Positions 7,575-15,432 of a stretch of DNA of 64,000 nt are shown here, piece by piece. The position numbers and the translations under genes are program-made. Numbering within the stretch: the first letter of the stretch is position 1; each line of letters begins with the position of its first letter. A model generated the notes under the pieces. That model was not told where the DNA came from. It saw only the letters and a list, made by a program, of their open reading frames with translations, and did not search any database. The stretch comes from Lewinellaceae bacterium (lineage in GTDB: Bacteria; Bacteroidota; Bacteroidia; Chitinophagales; Saprospiraceae), in contig JACJYL010000002.1 of the NCBI GenBank assembly GCA_020636105.1, positions 558,001-622,000 on the forward strand. The letters run 5' to 3'.

Positions 7575-8629
7575 GGATTGTTTTCATTAGAAACATAAAC
7601 CAAGGCATAGGTAATGGTTCGAATTACCAAAGCTTTCCATCTGCGCCATCCACTTAATGCCCGGGTATCCCGCCAGGCCGTTCGGGTTAATTCCCTGAAA
7701 ACGGGTTGCAAACTCAACGCTGCAGCCACCTCCTGCCGGTAATCCGATGCTTTTTTATTTAAAAACCGTTGCAATAATCTCATGACCAGAGGCGCCAAAA
7801 CGAAATACCACAATACTAATAACCCTGCCACCCGAAGCAATATCCAAATTGGATCCATGAAATTCCTGTAGGAGGGCACCAGCAGGTAAGCTAATGAAAA
7901 AACAACCAGAGCCAAGGCGCCCAACCGGAAGGAAGAGCGTTTCCAAAGTGGCCGGGATTTACTGTGCCTGGTTGCCTCAGAAGGAGTGCTTAATTCCTGA
8001 AAATTTAAGACTAATTTTTCAGAAGCCACCCTTACCTCGGCAGGCAATCGCCCGGCCAGGTAGCCGACCAATAACCCGGAGACCAAATAAAGCCCCAAAT
8101 ACAATGAGACCACCCACCAACTTCCCTGGGCACTTACCCCTTCGGCAAGCATCCCGAATTTTTTAAAAACATAATCGATGAAAGCATCCAAAGATTCCCA
8201 CAGGGATAGTCCGAACAGCAAGGTAAGGGTCAGCAATTTCTGGAGGGCAGATTCCATCAAGGCAAGTACTCCCAGCAACAGGGCTGCTGCCCTGAAAGAG
8301 GGAATGAATCGAAACAACAGAGCTCCCATCAGTCCCTGAAAACCAACCGCTATATAGGCCGTAACCGGGGAATGCGGACTGACCATCGCCTTGATGATGA
8401 GCACCACCAACAGGGCCCTTGGTATGTCCACCATCGGCTTATCCGTCATGCTGGCGATCAGCGCAATAAGCATTACAGCTACCCCTCCGACAAAAATTCC
8501 GGTAAAAGGAAGGCTGAACAAATGCATCACGCCACCCATGGCGGCTTCGCTTAGCGCCCATAGTGCCGTGAGTCGGATTATGGCGGTTTGATCCTCCTGC
8601 CGTAGACTGGTTTTTTTCTGAAAATTCAT
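7571..8629 (-). CDS. Polytopic membrane protein coupled to the NTPase (ECF S-component-like)
   Basis: 352 residues from MNFQKKTSLRQ; an alternative ATG at 8716 would add 29 polar residues. The first about 190 residues hold five or so hydrophobic segments, including MHLFSLPFTGIFVGGVAVML and MALIASMTD-like turns that look like the substrate-binding S-components of energy-coupling-factor transporters. A second membrane block follows after a cytoplasmic loop (about 215-250), and the tail is basic and amphipathic. The product has no recognised name. Because its stop overlaps the NTPase start, the two proteins are likely made together. Transport of a small cofactor or precursor is a guess. Confidence 0.7.
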   Translation of the reverse strand: MNFQKKTSLRQEDQTAIIRLTALWALSEAAMGGVMHLFSLPFTGIFVGGVAVMLIALIASMTDKPMVDIPRALLVVLIIKAMVSPHSPVTAYIAVGFQGLMGALLFRFIPSFRAAALLLGVLALMESALQKLLTLTLLFGLSLWESLDAFIDYVFKKFGMLAEGVSAQGSWWVVSLYLGLYLVSGLLVGYLAGRLPAEVRVASEKLVLNFQELSTPSEATRHSKSRPLWKRSSFRLGALALVVFSLAYLLVPSYRNFMDPIWILLRVAGLLVLWYFVLAPLVMRLLQRFLNKKASDYRQEVAAALSLQPVFRELTRTAWRDTRALSGWRRWKALVIRTITYALVYVSNENNP

Positions 8630-8747
8630 GCTTTTCTGTTGGTTGAAAAAAGAAATCAGCATGGTTTTGGTCAGCTTGTTATGGAGCATATTTTTTCGAT
8701 ATGCATAACCATTCACATCGGCACAAAGGTAATGTCTTGCCCTGAAA

Positions 8748-8782
8748 TTTGCACTAAAAAATGAAATACTTCCCTATTTTTG
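8748..8782 (+). promoter_or_regulatory. Putative Bacteroidota promoter
   Basis: TATTTTTG at 8775-8782 fits the -7 consensus TAnnTTTG; a TTTG at 8748-8751 lies 23 bases upstream, slightly wide for a -33 element. It supports the start at 8816 for the following gene, because an upstream in-frame start at 8780 would overlap the promoter. Confidence 0.4.
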
Positions 8783-8815
8783 CCCCTTGAAACAAAAAAA
8801 GCCTATTCACACAAC

Positions 8816-9295
8816 ATGAAATACCGACTGCTCACCAAAGAAGAACTCGAAACCCTAGAACCGGAATTCATCCGATTCCTCGCCGCCAATACCGTCACCG
8901 CTGACGATTGGGTAAAGATCAAAAAGGTTACTCCCGAAAAAGCGGACGACCTGATCGAAATGTTCAGCGATATTGTCATCGGGCAAACATTAGAGCGCAT
9001 TAAGTACCTCGATCTTAAACGCCCTAAGGATATTAGGAGTTTCTTGTGTGATAAGGATAAGATTTTCCTGAAAGGTATTTTTATTGAAGGGGAAAATGAT
9101 TTTGTTTTCGACCTTGACGAGCTGCCGGAAAAAATGCTTTCCAACTTCAATGACTCCGATGCGGAACTTAAACTCTATAAATCCGAACGTGACTACAAAG
9201 ATTCCCGGGAGATGGAACTCTTTCGATTGATCGAACAGGGAGCCCTCATCTCCAAAGACGGTCACCTCTATAACCTCTTATCCCAACTATACTAA
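8816..9295 (+). CDS. DUF6495-like conserved protein
   Basis: 159 residues beginning MKYRLLTKEELETLEPEF. A small acidic cytoplasmic protein that I associate with a Bacteroidota-specific family (DUF6495) of unknown function, from its LTKEELE start, the ADDWVKIKKVTPEKADDLIEMFSD segment near residues 30-50 and the central single cysteine (FLCDKDKI). There are no membrane segments or catalytic motifs that I recognise. It is divergent from the NTPase/membrane pair and is followed by a tandem repeat array, so no operon is suggested. Confidence 0.75.
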   Translation: MKYRLLTKEELETLEPEFIRFLAANTVTADDWVKIKKVTPEKADDLIEMFSDIVIGQTLERIKYLDLKRPKDIRSFLCDKDKIFLKGIFIEGENDFVFDLDELPEKMLSNFNDSDAELKLYKSERDYKDSREMELFRLIEQGALISKDGHLYNLLSQLY

Positions 9296-9370
9296 CTGCC
9301 GGGGAGTGTTCGACGTTCCTGATTTAAGGTTAAAATGTTATTGATAATTAACGGGAGATTGCTCCCTTTA

Positions 9371-9490
9371 TGACTTTGTGGTAAAACTATGTGACTATGT
9401 GGTAAAACAACTATGTGAACTATGTGGTAAAATAACTATGTGAACTATGTGACTATGTGGTAAAATAGCTATGTGAACTATGTGGTAAAC
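9371..9490 (+). repeat. Tandem repeat of CTATGTG-AACTATGTGGTAAAA units
   Basis: A 120-bp array made of CTATGTG heptamers and TATGTGGTAAAA blocks in varying order; six TGTGGTAAA copies can be seen. It ends 24 bases before the start codon at 9515, so it occupies the promoter and leader region of that gene. Confidence 0.8.
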
Positions 9491-9514
9491 CAAATTAAGT
9501 ATAAAAATTCAACC

Positions 9515-11089
9515 ATGACTAAAAAAACCCTGCTTTTCATCCTCCTGCTGACAACTTGTTTATCCATTATCTCAGCCCAGGAATCCCTTAACGTAAGTCT
9601 GTACGCCCAATACAACCGGGGAGAACAGCGATACTCAGGATCCTGGTATTACACCGCGGAAGACGGCACGGAATATGCCCTTTTGGGTGCCCATGACGGA
9701 ACCGCCATTTACCGGATTATGGAAGCAGGCCAGCTGGAGGAAGTCGCTTATATCCCCGGGCCGCAAACCAACTGGCGGGAGATCACCGTTGTAGAAAACC
9801 ATGCCTATGTCGTGACGGATGTTTCAGGCATTGATAACGGCATGCAGGTCATCCGGCTGGATCAATTGCCGGAGCAGGCAACGCTGGTGACCAACTATAA
9901 CCTGACTTTTACCAAAGGACACATCATTCAAAAAGATATTTTCAGCGATGCTCCATACGTTTATATTGCCGGAACTACAACGACCCAAGGCATTCACATT
10001 ATGGATGTTTCCGACCCGGAAAACCCGACAGAAGCCGGGCTTTACGCCCCCGGCTACTACATTCACGACTGCCATATCCGTGGCGACACCATGTTTGCTT
10101 CTGCTTTTTATGAAGGCACCATTGATTTTGTAGATATTTCCGACAAAAGCCATCCGACTTTAATCACCAGGATGGACATTCCCGATGGCAAAGTCCACAG
10201 CTCCTCCATGACCATGGATGGTAAATTCCTGTTTGTAGCGCCGGAACAGGATGGACTTCCTGCAAGACTATTCAATATCGAAGACTTTTCTGATCCTGTG
10301 GAAGTAGCTTCCTACACCGCCAACCCGATCAGCCTGGTTCACAACCCCTACATCCTCGGAGATTTTGCCTTCATCACGCACAATACCGAAGGACTCCGGG
10401 TGGTTGACATAACGGATCCGACCACCCCGGTAGAAGTGGGCTTTTATGATACCTGGCCCGGCGAAAGTGGTGGCTTCAACGGCTTGTGGTCGGGCTGCCC
10501 GTATTTGCCCTCAGGCAAGATCATCGGCGGCAACCGGGAAGATGGATTGTATGTGTGGGAATTCAACCAGACCAAAGCCGGCCGGCTTTATGGAACCGTG
10601 GTGGACTCCATAACCAACCTGCCCATCTCCAATGCTGAAATCCGCCTTTTGGAAAATGATCATGTGGTATATAGCTCTGCCCTTGGCGAATTTCGAACAG
10701 GGGCTGTTCCAGGCACCTACACCTTGAAGGTAACAGCCCAGGGATACCCGGAAAAAGAAATCACCATTGATTTTGATGAAGAAAGCTCAGCAGAAGTCAT
10801 CCTTAAACTTTCCAATGAAATAACGGCAATAGGATTAGCTCAAGCAGGGGAGGAATTTAATATTTTCCCCAATCCCTTTTGTCAAAAAACGATGATTGAA
10901 ACCCGTTTGGACACAAAAATCAAGACCATTAAAATCATGGACGGTTCGGGAAAGACCATTGAGATTTTCCACCCGGGACAAACGCCTTATGAACTGAACA
11001 TGGAAGCCTTGCCTATGGGCACATATTTTTTAAAAGCCATGGATAAAAACGGGGAATCCGTTGCCGTGCGAAGCCTGATCAAAAATTGA
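9515..11089 (+). CDS. Secreted LVIVD-repeat (choice-of-anchor) protein with T9SS sorting domain
   Basis: 524 residues from MTKKTLLFILLL; upstream in-frame codons fall in the tandem repeat. The order is: signal peptide (about 1-21, ending SAQ); a beta-propeller-like region with LVIVD-type repeats (THGIHIMDVSDPENPTE-like, EGLRVVDITDPTTPVEVG), up to about residue 350; a carboxypeptidase-regulatory-like beta-sandwich (GRLYGTVVDSITNLPISNAE, to about 430); and a C-terminal type A sorting domain (IFPNPFCQK ... LPMGTYFLKAMDKNG). It should be exported by the Sec and type IX systems and attached to the cell surface or released. Its ligand is unknown. It converges on trmD with six bases between the stops. 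Confidence 0.88.
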   Translation: MTKKTLLFILLLTTCLSIISAQESLNVSLYAQYNRGEQRYSGSWYYTAEDGTEYALLGAHDGTAIYRIMEAGQLEEVAYIPGPQTNWREITVVENHAYVVTDVSGIDNGMQVIRLDQLPEQATLVTNYNLTFTKGHIIQKDIFSDAPYVYIAGTTTTQGIHIMDVSDPENPTEAGLYAPGYYIHDCHIRGDTMFASAFYEGTIDFVDISDKSHPTLITRMDIPDGKVHSSSMTMDGKFLFVAPEQDGLPARLFNIEDFSDPVEVASYTANPISLVHNPYILGDFAFITHNTEGLRVVDITDPTTPVEVGFYDTWPGESGGFNGLWSGCPYLPSGKIIGGNREDGLYVWEFNQTKAGRLYGTVVDSITNLPISNAEIRLLENDHVVYSSALGEFRTGAVPGTYTLKVTAQGYPEKEITIDFDEESSAEVILKLSNEITAIGLAQAGEEFNIFPNPFCQKTMIETRLDTKIKTIKIMDGSGKTIEIFHPGQTPYELNMEALPMGTYFLKAMDKNGESVAVRSLIKN

Positions 11090-11095
11090 GCTGGA

Positions 11096-11779
11096 TTAAT
11101 CTTCTTCGTCCAACAGGTCAGGGCGCCTTTCCTGAGTTCGCTTAAGCGCCTGCTCAAAACGCCATTCCTCGATGTTTTTAAAATTTCCGGAGAGCAAAAC
11201 TTCGGGTACTTTGGCCCCTCTGAAATCAGCGGGCCGGGTATAAACGGGAGGAGCGAGCAAATTATCCTGGAAAGAATCAAAAAGCGCAGAAGTTTCGTCG
11301 CCCAGTACGCCCGGCAACAGCCGGCCTATGGCATCTACCAAAACCGCAGCGCCCAATTCTCCTCCTGAAAGGACATAATCGCCAATGGAAATTTCTTTGG
11401 TAATGAATTGTTCGCGAATGCGCTCATCAATGCCTTTGTAATGGCCACAGAGGATGAGTAAATTGCCTTTTAAAGAAAGGTGGTTACAGGTTTTTTGATC
11501 CAGCCGTACTCCGTCCGGAGTCATGAAGATAATCTCGTCGTAAGTCCGAAGAGACTGTAAGTGTTCTATACAATTGGCGAGGGGTTCGGCCATCATAACC
11601 ATTCCGGCTCCACCTCCAAACTGGTAATCGTCCAGCTGCTGGTTCCTGCCCAGCCCCCAGGGACGAAGATCATGCACATTGACTTCCAGCAGGCCTTTTT
11701 CCTGGGCCCGTTTCATAATGGAATGCTGAAAAGGACTGACCAGCAAATCAGGTTGTACCGACAGGATATCAATGTGCAT
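11096..11779 (-). CDS. trmD: tRNA (guanine-N1)-methyltransferase
   Basis: 227 residues, the normal length for TrmD, which methylates G37 at N1 in tRNAs with G36-G37 using S-adenosylmethionine. Visible hallmarks are the start MHIDILSVQPDLL, the DDYQFGGGAGMVM loop near residue 50, the trefoil-knot segments ILCGHYKGIDER and SIGDYVLSGGELG (about 108-145), PGVLGDE, and the C-terminal YTRPADFRG and EWRFEQALKRTQERRPDLL. It starts nine bases after the stop of the FKBP gene and is probably transcribed with it. The gene lacks the usual rpsP-rimM-trmD-rplS neighbours. Confidence 0.96.
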   Translation of the reverse strand: MHIDILSVQPDLLVSPFQHSIMKRAQEKGLLEVNVHDLRPWGLGRNQQLDDYQFGGGAGMVMMAEPLANCIEHLQSLRTYDEIIFMTPDGVRLDQKTCNHLSLKGNLLILCGHYKGIDERIREQFITKEISIGDYVLSGGELGAAVLVDAIGRLLPGVLGDETSALFDSFQDNLLAPPVYTRPADFRGAKVPEVLLSGNFKNIEEWRFEQALKRTQERRPDLLDEED

Positions 11780-11788
11780 GCAAAAAAA

Positions 11789-12445
11789 TTATTTTACAAT
11801 ATCAAGTAATTCTACTTCGAAAATGAGGGTAGAGAAAGGTCCGATCTGTCCTCCTGCACCACGTGAACCATAGGCCAGGTCATAAGGAATGAACAATTTC
11901 CATTTTGATCCTACCGGCATCAGTTGGAGGGCTTCCACCCAGCCGCTGATGACCTGAGTAACACCAAAAGTGGCAGGTTCTCCACGATCCACAGAGCTGT
12001 CAAATACAGTACCATTGAGCAATGTGCCGTGATAATGTACCTTCACCTTATCCGCAGCCGTTGGAATAGGTCCCGTACCTTTAGTCATAATCTCATATTG
12101 GAGGCCACTTTCCAGGGTCACAACGCCGGGGCGTTTGCCATTTTCCTCCAGGAATTTTTTACCCACAGCAATGACTTCTTCATGTTTTTTGGCATCCTGA
12201 GCTGTCAGAAAATCCTGTACTTGTTGATTGGCGGTCTGCACGTCTATTTTCAATGCACTGTCTTTCAATACATCATCAATAGCCTGAGCCATTGAAGCTC
12301 CGTCCAAATTCTCAAAACCCTGTCCTTTTAAATTCTGGGCAACAAGCACTCCCAAACTGTAACTCAATGTATCCATTTTTTGTTGAGCATTTATACTGGT
12401 GATAAAAAATAGTGTCGCGATAAAAGAATAAAATACCTTTTTCAT
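11789..12445 (-). CDS. Periplasmic FKBP-type peptidyl-prolyl isomerase (FkpA/Mip-like)
   Basis: 218 residues. A signal peptide (about 1-20, ending INAQ) is followed by an alpha-helical dimerisation domain (SYSLGVLVAQNLKGQGF onwards, about 25-105) and an FKBP catalytic domain (about 115-218) with VKVHYHGTLLNGTVFDSS, VISGWVEALQLMPVG and IPYDLAYGSRGAGGQIGP. This is the FKBP_N plus FKBP_C layout of FkpA and Mip, which assist folding of exported proteins by prolyl isomerisation. It is upstream of trmD with a nine-base gap, and a -7-like TACTTTTG lies 33 bases upstream on the same strand. Confidence 0.93.
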   Translation of the reverse strand: MKKVFYSFIATLFFITSINAQQKMDTLSYSLGVLVAQNLKGQGFENLDGASMAQAIDDVLKDSALKIDVQTANQQVQDFLTAQDAKKHEEVIAVGKKFLEENGKRPGVVTLESGLQYEIMTKGTGPIPTAADKVKVHYHGTLLNGTVFDSSVDRGEPATFGVTQVISGWVEALQLMPVGSKWKLFIPYDLAYGSRGAGGQIGPFSTLIFEVELLDIVK

Positions 12446-12477
12446 AAAATAAATTTAATTTTTTTTTAAAAACCCCA

Positions 12478-12485
12478 CAAAAGTA
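12478..12485 (-). promoter_or_regulatory. Putative -7 element for the FKBP-trmD operon
   Basis: On the minus strand this reads TACTTTTG followed by TGGGG, matching TAnnTTTG. No clear -33 TTTG is seen. It lies 33 bases before the FKBP start codon. Confidence 0.4.
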
Positions 12486-12556
12486 ATGGAAAATAGGAAA
12501 TTGCCTACTTTACGGGACTAATTATTGAATTTGTTACAATCCTCTTTACCCCAAAA

Positions 12557-13120
12557 TCACGAAGATTCACTCCATCGGTAAGTATCCAGATCAAACCCGG
12601 CCAGGTCCAAAACCCTGTCTGTTACCGTAGCAGCCAGTTCCTCGAATGTTTTTGGCTTGCTGTAGAACGACGGACTGGCGGGACAAATTATGCCGCCGGC
12701 CAATGTTATGGTTTCCATATTCCGGATATGAATCAGGTTGTAGGGCGTATCACGAGGTACCAGGATAAGTTTTCTCCTTTCCTTGAGCATCACATCGGCG
12801 GCCCGCCCGACCAGGTCAGTGGAGAGCCCGGCCGCGATCCTCCCCATCTGCCCCATCGAACAGGGACAAATGATCATGGTATCGTATTGGGCAGAACCGG
12901 AGGCGAAAGGAGCCATAAAATCATTAGGCTCATAACGATCGAAGGGGTAGTTTTCAAAGGAGCGATCTCCTAATTCAAATTCCCAGTTAAAACAAGCATT
13001 CTTACTCATCACTACCCCGACAGCCTCCCACTGTTTCCTGAGTTCTTTCAATTTATCCAATAAAACTTTTGCGTATATTGCACCACTTGACCCCCCCACG
13101 GCTACTACTATTTTCTTCAT
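12557..13120 (-). CDS. ubiX: Flavin prenyltransferase
   Basis: 187 residues from MKKIVVAVGGSSGAIYA; an upstream in-frame Met at 13153 adds eleven residues outside the conserved core. Family landmarks are the N-terminal GGSSGAIYAKVLL loop that binds FMN, CPCSMGQMGRIAAGLSTDLVGRAADVMLKE (given here in parts: CPCSMGQMGRIAAG, then DLVGRAADVMLKE), RRKLILVPRDTPYN and HIRNMETITLAGGIICPASP. UbiX joins dimethylallyl phosphate to FMN, making the prenylated cofactor that UbiD-type decarboxylases require. The UbiD-type enzyme at 57644-59506 in this window is a probable client. Confidence 0.95.
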   Translation of the reverse strand: MKKIVVAVGGSSGAIYAKVLLDKLKELRKQWEAVGVVMSKNACFNWEFELGDRSFENYPFDRYEPNDFMAPFASGSAQYDTMIICPCSMGQMGRIAAGLSTDLVGRAADVMLKERRKLILVPRDTPYNLIHIRNMETITLAGGIICPASPSFYSKPKTFEELAATVTDRVLDLAGFDLDTYRWSESS

Positions 13121-13169
13121 TTTTGTTAGCTTTAAGCCTGTTAAGATAAACATAAGATCACAACATTAT

Positions 13170-13200
13170 TTTGGGTTTATTGTTTGAATTCCTAATTTTG
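13170..13200 (+). promoter_or_regulatory. Promoter with both Bacteroidota elements
   Basis: TTTG at 13170-13173, a 19-base spacer, then TAATTTTG at 13193-13200. Both elements and the spacing fit the Bacteroidota sigma-ABfr consensus. It predicts a leader of about 40 bases before the start at 13248. Confidence 0.65.
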
Positions 13201-13247
13201 ATAAAAATTGTCCCCTCGTTATGATCCGTTTCACTAAAAATTTAAAC

Positions 13248-13811
13248 ATGAAAAAATTTATCGTTGGATTTTCCGTCATTGCTTTTTCAGCTGTATTGTT
13301 CGCCTTTACGCCTGAAAAAAATGCCCCTGAACCCATTACTCCAATCGCCAATGAAACCGCTCAGGTAAAATGGTACACCTGGGACGAAGCCATCAAAGCA
13401 GCAGAAAAAAGCCCCAAAAAGGTCTTTGTTGATGTTTACACTCAATGGTGCGGCTGGTGCAAAAAAATGGATCAAACCACCTTTGCCGATCCTAAGGTAG
13501 CTGCTTACCTCAACAAAAATTTCTACCCTGTCAAATTTGATGCCGAACAAAAAGAATCGATCAACTATAAAAACAATGTCCTGAAATACAGAGCCGATGT
13601 AGGCCGCAGAGGCCTGCACGAACTGGCCTATGCACTTTTGGACGGCCGTACCAGTTATCCGAGTTACGTTTACCTCGATGAAAAACAGGACAGGATTACC
13701 ATCTCTCCCGGCTACAAGGAGGCGGGCCCTTTTCTCAAGGAGCTGAAGTTCATTTCAGAAGAACATTATAAAACAACCACTTATGACGATTACGTCAAAA
13801 AGGGTAAATAA
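13248..13811 (+). CDS. Secreted thioredoxin-fold protein with CxxC motif
   Basis: 187 residues from MKKFIVGFSVIAFS. A signal peptide covers about residues 1-22 with no obvious lipobox. The mature protein has a thioredoxin-like fold: KVFVDVYTQWCGWCKKMD near residue 65 with the redox pair CGWC, then TFADPKVAAYLNKNFYPVKFD, and SYPSYVYLDE containing the cis-proline region. This matches DUF255/thioredoxin-like periplasmic proteins of Bacteroidota, probably a thiol-disulfide reductase or isomerase. A nine-base RGLHELAYALLDG insertion separates the CxxC half from the cis-Pro. It is a single-gene unit with its own promoter (13170-13200) and terminator (13820-13857). Confidence 0.85.
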   Translation: MKKFIVGFSVIAFSAVLFAFTPEKNAPEPITPIANETAQVKWYTWDEAIKAAEKSPKKVFVDVYTQWCGWCKKMDQTTFADPKVAAYLNKNFYPVKFDAEQKESINYKNNVLKYRADVGRRGLHELAYALLDGRTSYPSYVYLDEKQDRITISPGYKEAGPFLKELKFISEEHYKTTTYDDYVKKGK

Positions 13812-13819
13812 TTTTCCTG

Positions 13820-13857
13820 CCGTCACGGGGGTACTCAAAATTCCCGTGACGGTTTTC
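13820..13857 (+). terminator. Rho-independent terminator
   Basis: A perfect 10-bp stem, CCGTCACGGG/CCCGTGACGG (13820-13829 with 13843-13852), is followed by TTTTCCTTT. It sits between convergent genes ending at 13811 (+) and 13860 (-); the T-tract serves the plus-strand gene. Confidence 0.85.
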
Positions 13858-13859
13858 CT

Positions 13860-14792
13860 TTAATTTTCTTTCCTGCTTTCCACCAAATCATCCAGGTCCA
13901 GAAATTCCCAGTCGAGGCTTTTTTTGCGCACATCCCTGTGAAAAATCAGTATCTTATCCTTATCAAAACTGGTAACATAATCCGGCGCGGTGGCAAACTC
14001 AAGACTGTTGTTGATGCCCGACCCCAAAAAGACAATGCTGTCCGGTGTCTGGAATTCATATTCCTTGGCCCGCATCCCAAAATCTCCTCCCACCAGGATA
14101 ACCTTCACCCCCCTGGAACGCACCTGCTTTAACTTTGGATACAAAAAATCAGTGAGGTAAAAAGCGGAATCGCAGCTGGCCTGGATGCCCGGATAGTTCG
14201 TATTAAACACCTCAGGGATCTGCCCGCTGGAATCCCTCCTGAGTTCACTCATGATGGCATGATGGTGCAGGATGACCAGGTGGGAAGACTCAGAAATGGT
14301 ATCCGTTATGTTTTTGATAAGCTCAAGCTGTTCCGCTCTTTGATCACAATCATCCTGCAATTGTTTTGGAGGAAAATAACGGAACAAATTCGTATTCAGC
14401 ACCAAGAGGCAAATACCGTCGAAAGTACGGGTGTAAAAGGTATTCCTTCCCGTCCTTTTGGTTATAAAATCAATATTCCCGTACTTGATGTCGTGGTTAC
14501 CAAGGGTCCATTGCAGCTTTTCAGAAGAAAGGTCAAAAATACTGTCGAGATAATCCAGGGTAGATTCCTTAAAAGTAAGGCGGGAACAAACATCCCCTCC
14601 CAGCCACACCTGGTCATAAGAAGAAAAATCCAGGGACTCCAATCGCGGATCTATTCCGTACCAGTCCTGCCAATCGTAAGGATGTCCGAGGAAAATATAC
14701 CGTTTATCCTTTTCCTCCTGTTGAGTGCAGCCCTGTACTAAAAGAACCGCACCCAAATAAAACAACCACATAAATCCTCTTTTTTTATTCAT
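13860..14792 (-). CDS. Lipoprotein with degenerate metallophosphoesterase domain
   Basis: 310 residues from MNKKRGFMWLFYL. SPII signal with lipobox VQGC. The fold is that of a calcineurin-like phosphoesterase: QVWLGGDVCSRL (motif GD), LQWTLGNHDIKYG (motif GNHD) and LVILHHHAIM (histidine motif). Two metal sites look altered: the first motif, normally DxH, reads FLGHPYDW, and the last, normally GHxH, reads LVGGDFGM. The enzyme may therefore be inactive, use fewer metals or act on an unusual substrate. Location is the envelope. It converges on the thioredoxin-like gene across a terminator. Confidence 0.8.
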   Translation of the reverse strand: MNKKRGFMWLFYLGAVLLVQGCTQQEEKDKRYIFLGHPYDWQDWYGIDPRLESLDFSSYDQVWLGGDVCSRLTFKESTLDYLDSIFDLSSEKLQWTLGNHDIKYGNIDFITKRTGRNTFYTRTFDGICLLVLNTNLFRYFPPKQLQDDCDQRAEQLELIKNITDTISESSHLVILHHHAIMSELRRDSSGQIPEVFNTNYPGIQASCDSAFYLTDFLYPKLKQVRSRGVKVILVGGDFGMRAKEYEFQTPDSIVFLGSGINNSLEFATAPDYVTSFDKDKILIFHRDVRKKSLDWEFLDLDDLVESRKEN

Positions 14793-14956
14793 ATTCCAGG
14801 TCGATTTTCCAAAAAAAATTACAAAACAAGACAAAGGTCAGAATTTTTCAATAAAAATCAACCCCCTGCAACCGTGTTGCTGTTACTATAAGTGCCCGGA
14901 AAAAAGAGTGCCCCTGCATCCTTAACTTCTACATTCTGCGGTTGGATATTGGTTAT

Positions 14957-15073
14957 TCCCCTTGATGGCCGAAGCATGTCGCTCTAATCGATGTGAATAA
15001 TGAAAGTTATAAGGATCGGATTTGTGTGCCCGGAATTATCCGGGGCAGCAAGGGCTGATAGAGGTGGAAATTT
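14957..15073 (+). repeat. 117-bp duplication of the slyD 3' end, left copy
   Basis: Aligned by eye with 16621-16737: 117 positions with a single mismatch (T at 14962 against A at 16626). The right copy spans the last ten codons of slyD plus 86 bp downstream; the left copy lacks the rest of slyD and is non-coding. A strong hairpin, TGCCCGGA-ATTA-TCCGGG(G)CA, lies inside both. Bases 14835-14956 and 15074-15164 hold nothing else that I recognise. Confidence 0.9.
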
Positions 15074-15164
15074 TGGATTTTCGAAATAATATTGGATATA
15101 TTGATTTGTGATTGGGAATGGGCTATTTTTGATCGGAAGGTATGACGAGCGTATTGGGTCGAAG

Positions 15165-15353
15165 CTAAAAGCCTCCCTTCGGCGTCAGCAGACAGGCTGC
15201 GACCATCGACTCTATCATGGCCTGTAGCATCTCGCTAAATACACTTCCCTGACCAAATAAGGGGCCGCCACTGTAGAGCTGTTTGCTGACACGTTCCCGT
15301 AATTCCGGATCAGGTATCAGTTCCTCCAATGTTTTACGTTTCTTTTTACTCAT
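15165..15353 (-). pseudogene. IS256-family transposase, N-terminal remnant
   Basis: A 62-codon frame, MSKKKRKTLEELIPDPELRE followed by VSKQLYSGGPLFGQGSVFSE and MLQAMIESMV, closely resembles the first 60 residues of IS256-family (Mutator-type) transposases, which are normally about 400 residues and carry the DDE residues much later. Here the frame ends in ACLLTPKGGF, which is encoded by a REP-like palindrome (15171-15197). The catalytic domain is missing, so this is a dead fragment. Confidence 0.8.
15171..15197. repeat. REP-like palindromic element, copy 2
   Basis: GCCTCCCTTCGGCGTCAGCAGACAGGC aligns base for base over most of its length with the element at 16990-17017 (CCTGCCTTC...GCGTCAGCAG.CAGG). 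It truncates the IS256 remnant and supplies its last codons. Confidence 0.65.
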
Positions 15354-15356
15354 ACG

Positions 15357-15413
15357 TCAAAGTTCTTATTTTTTTTTAAGTTAACTTTGACACAGTTATT
15401 TGAACACCCTCTA
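15357..15413 (-). mobile_element. Likely terminal sequence of the IS256-type element
   Basis: Upstream of the transposase fragment the minus strand reads AGAGGGTGTTCAAATAACTG then TGTCAAAGTTAACTT, a run ending in GTCAAAG that is echoed in inverted form (GTCAAAGTT/AACTTTGAC, 15357-15365 with 15384-15392). Position and composition suit an IS terminal region. The same GGGTGTTCAAA start occurs at 41705-41715. The other end of the element is not visible. Confidence 0.4.
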
Positions 15414-15432
15414 TCTGGATTGAGTAAGTTAG

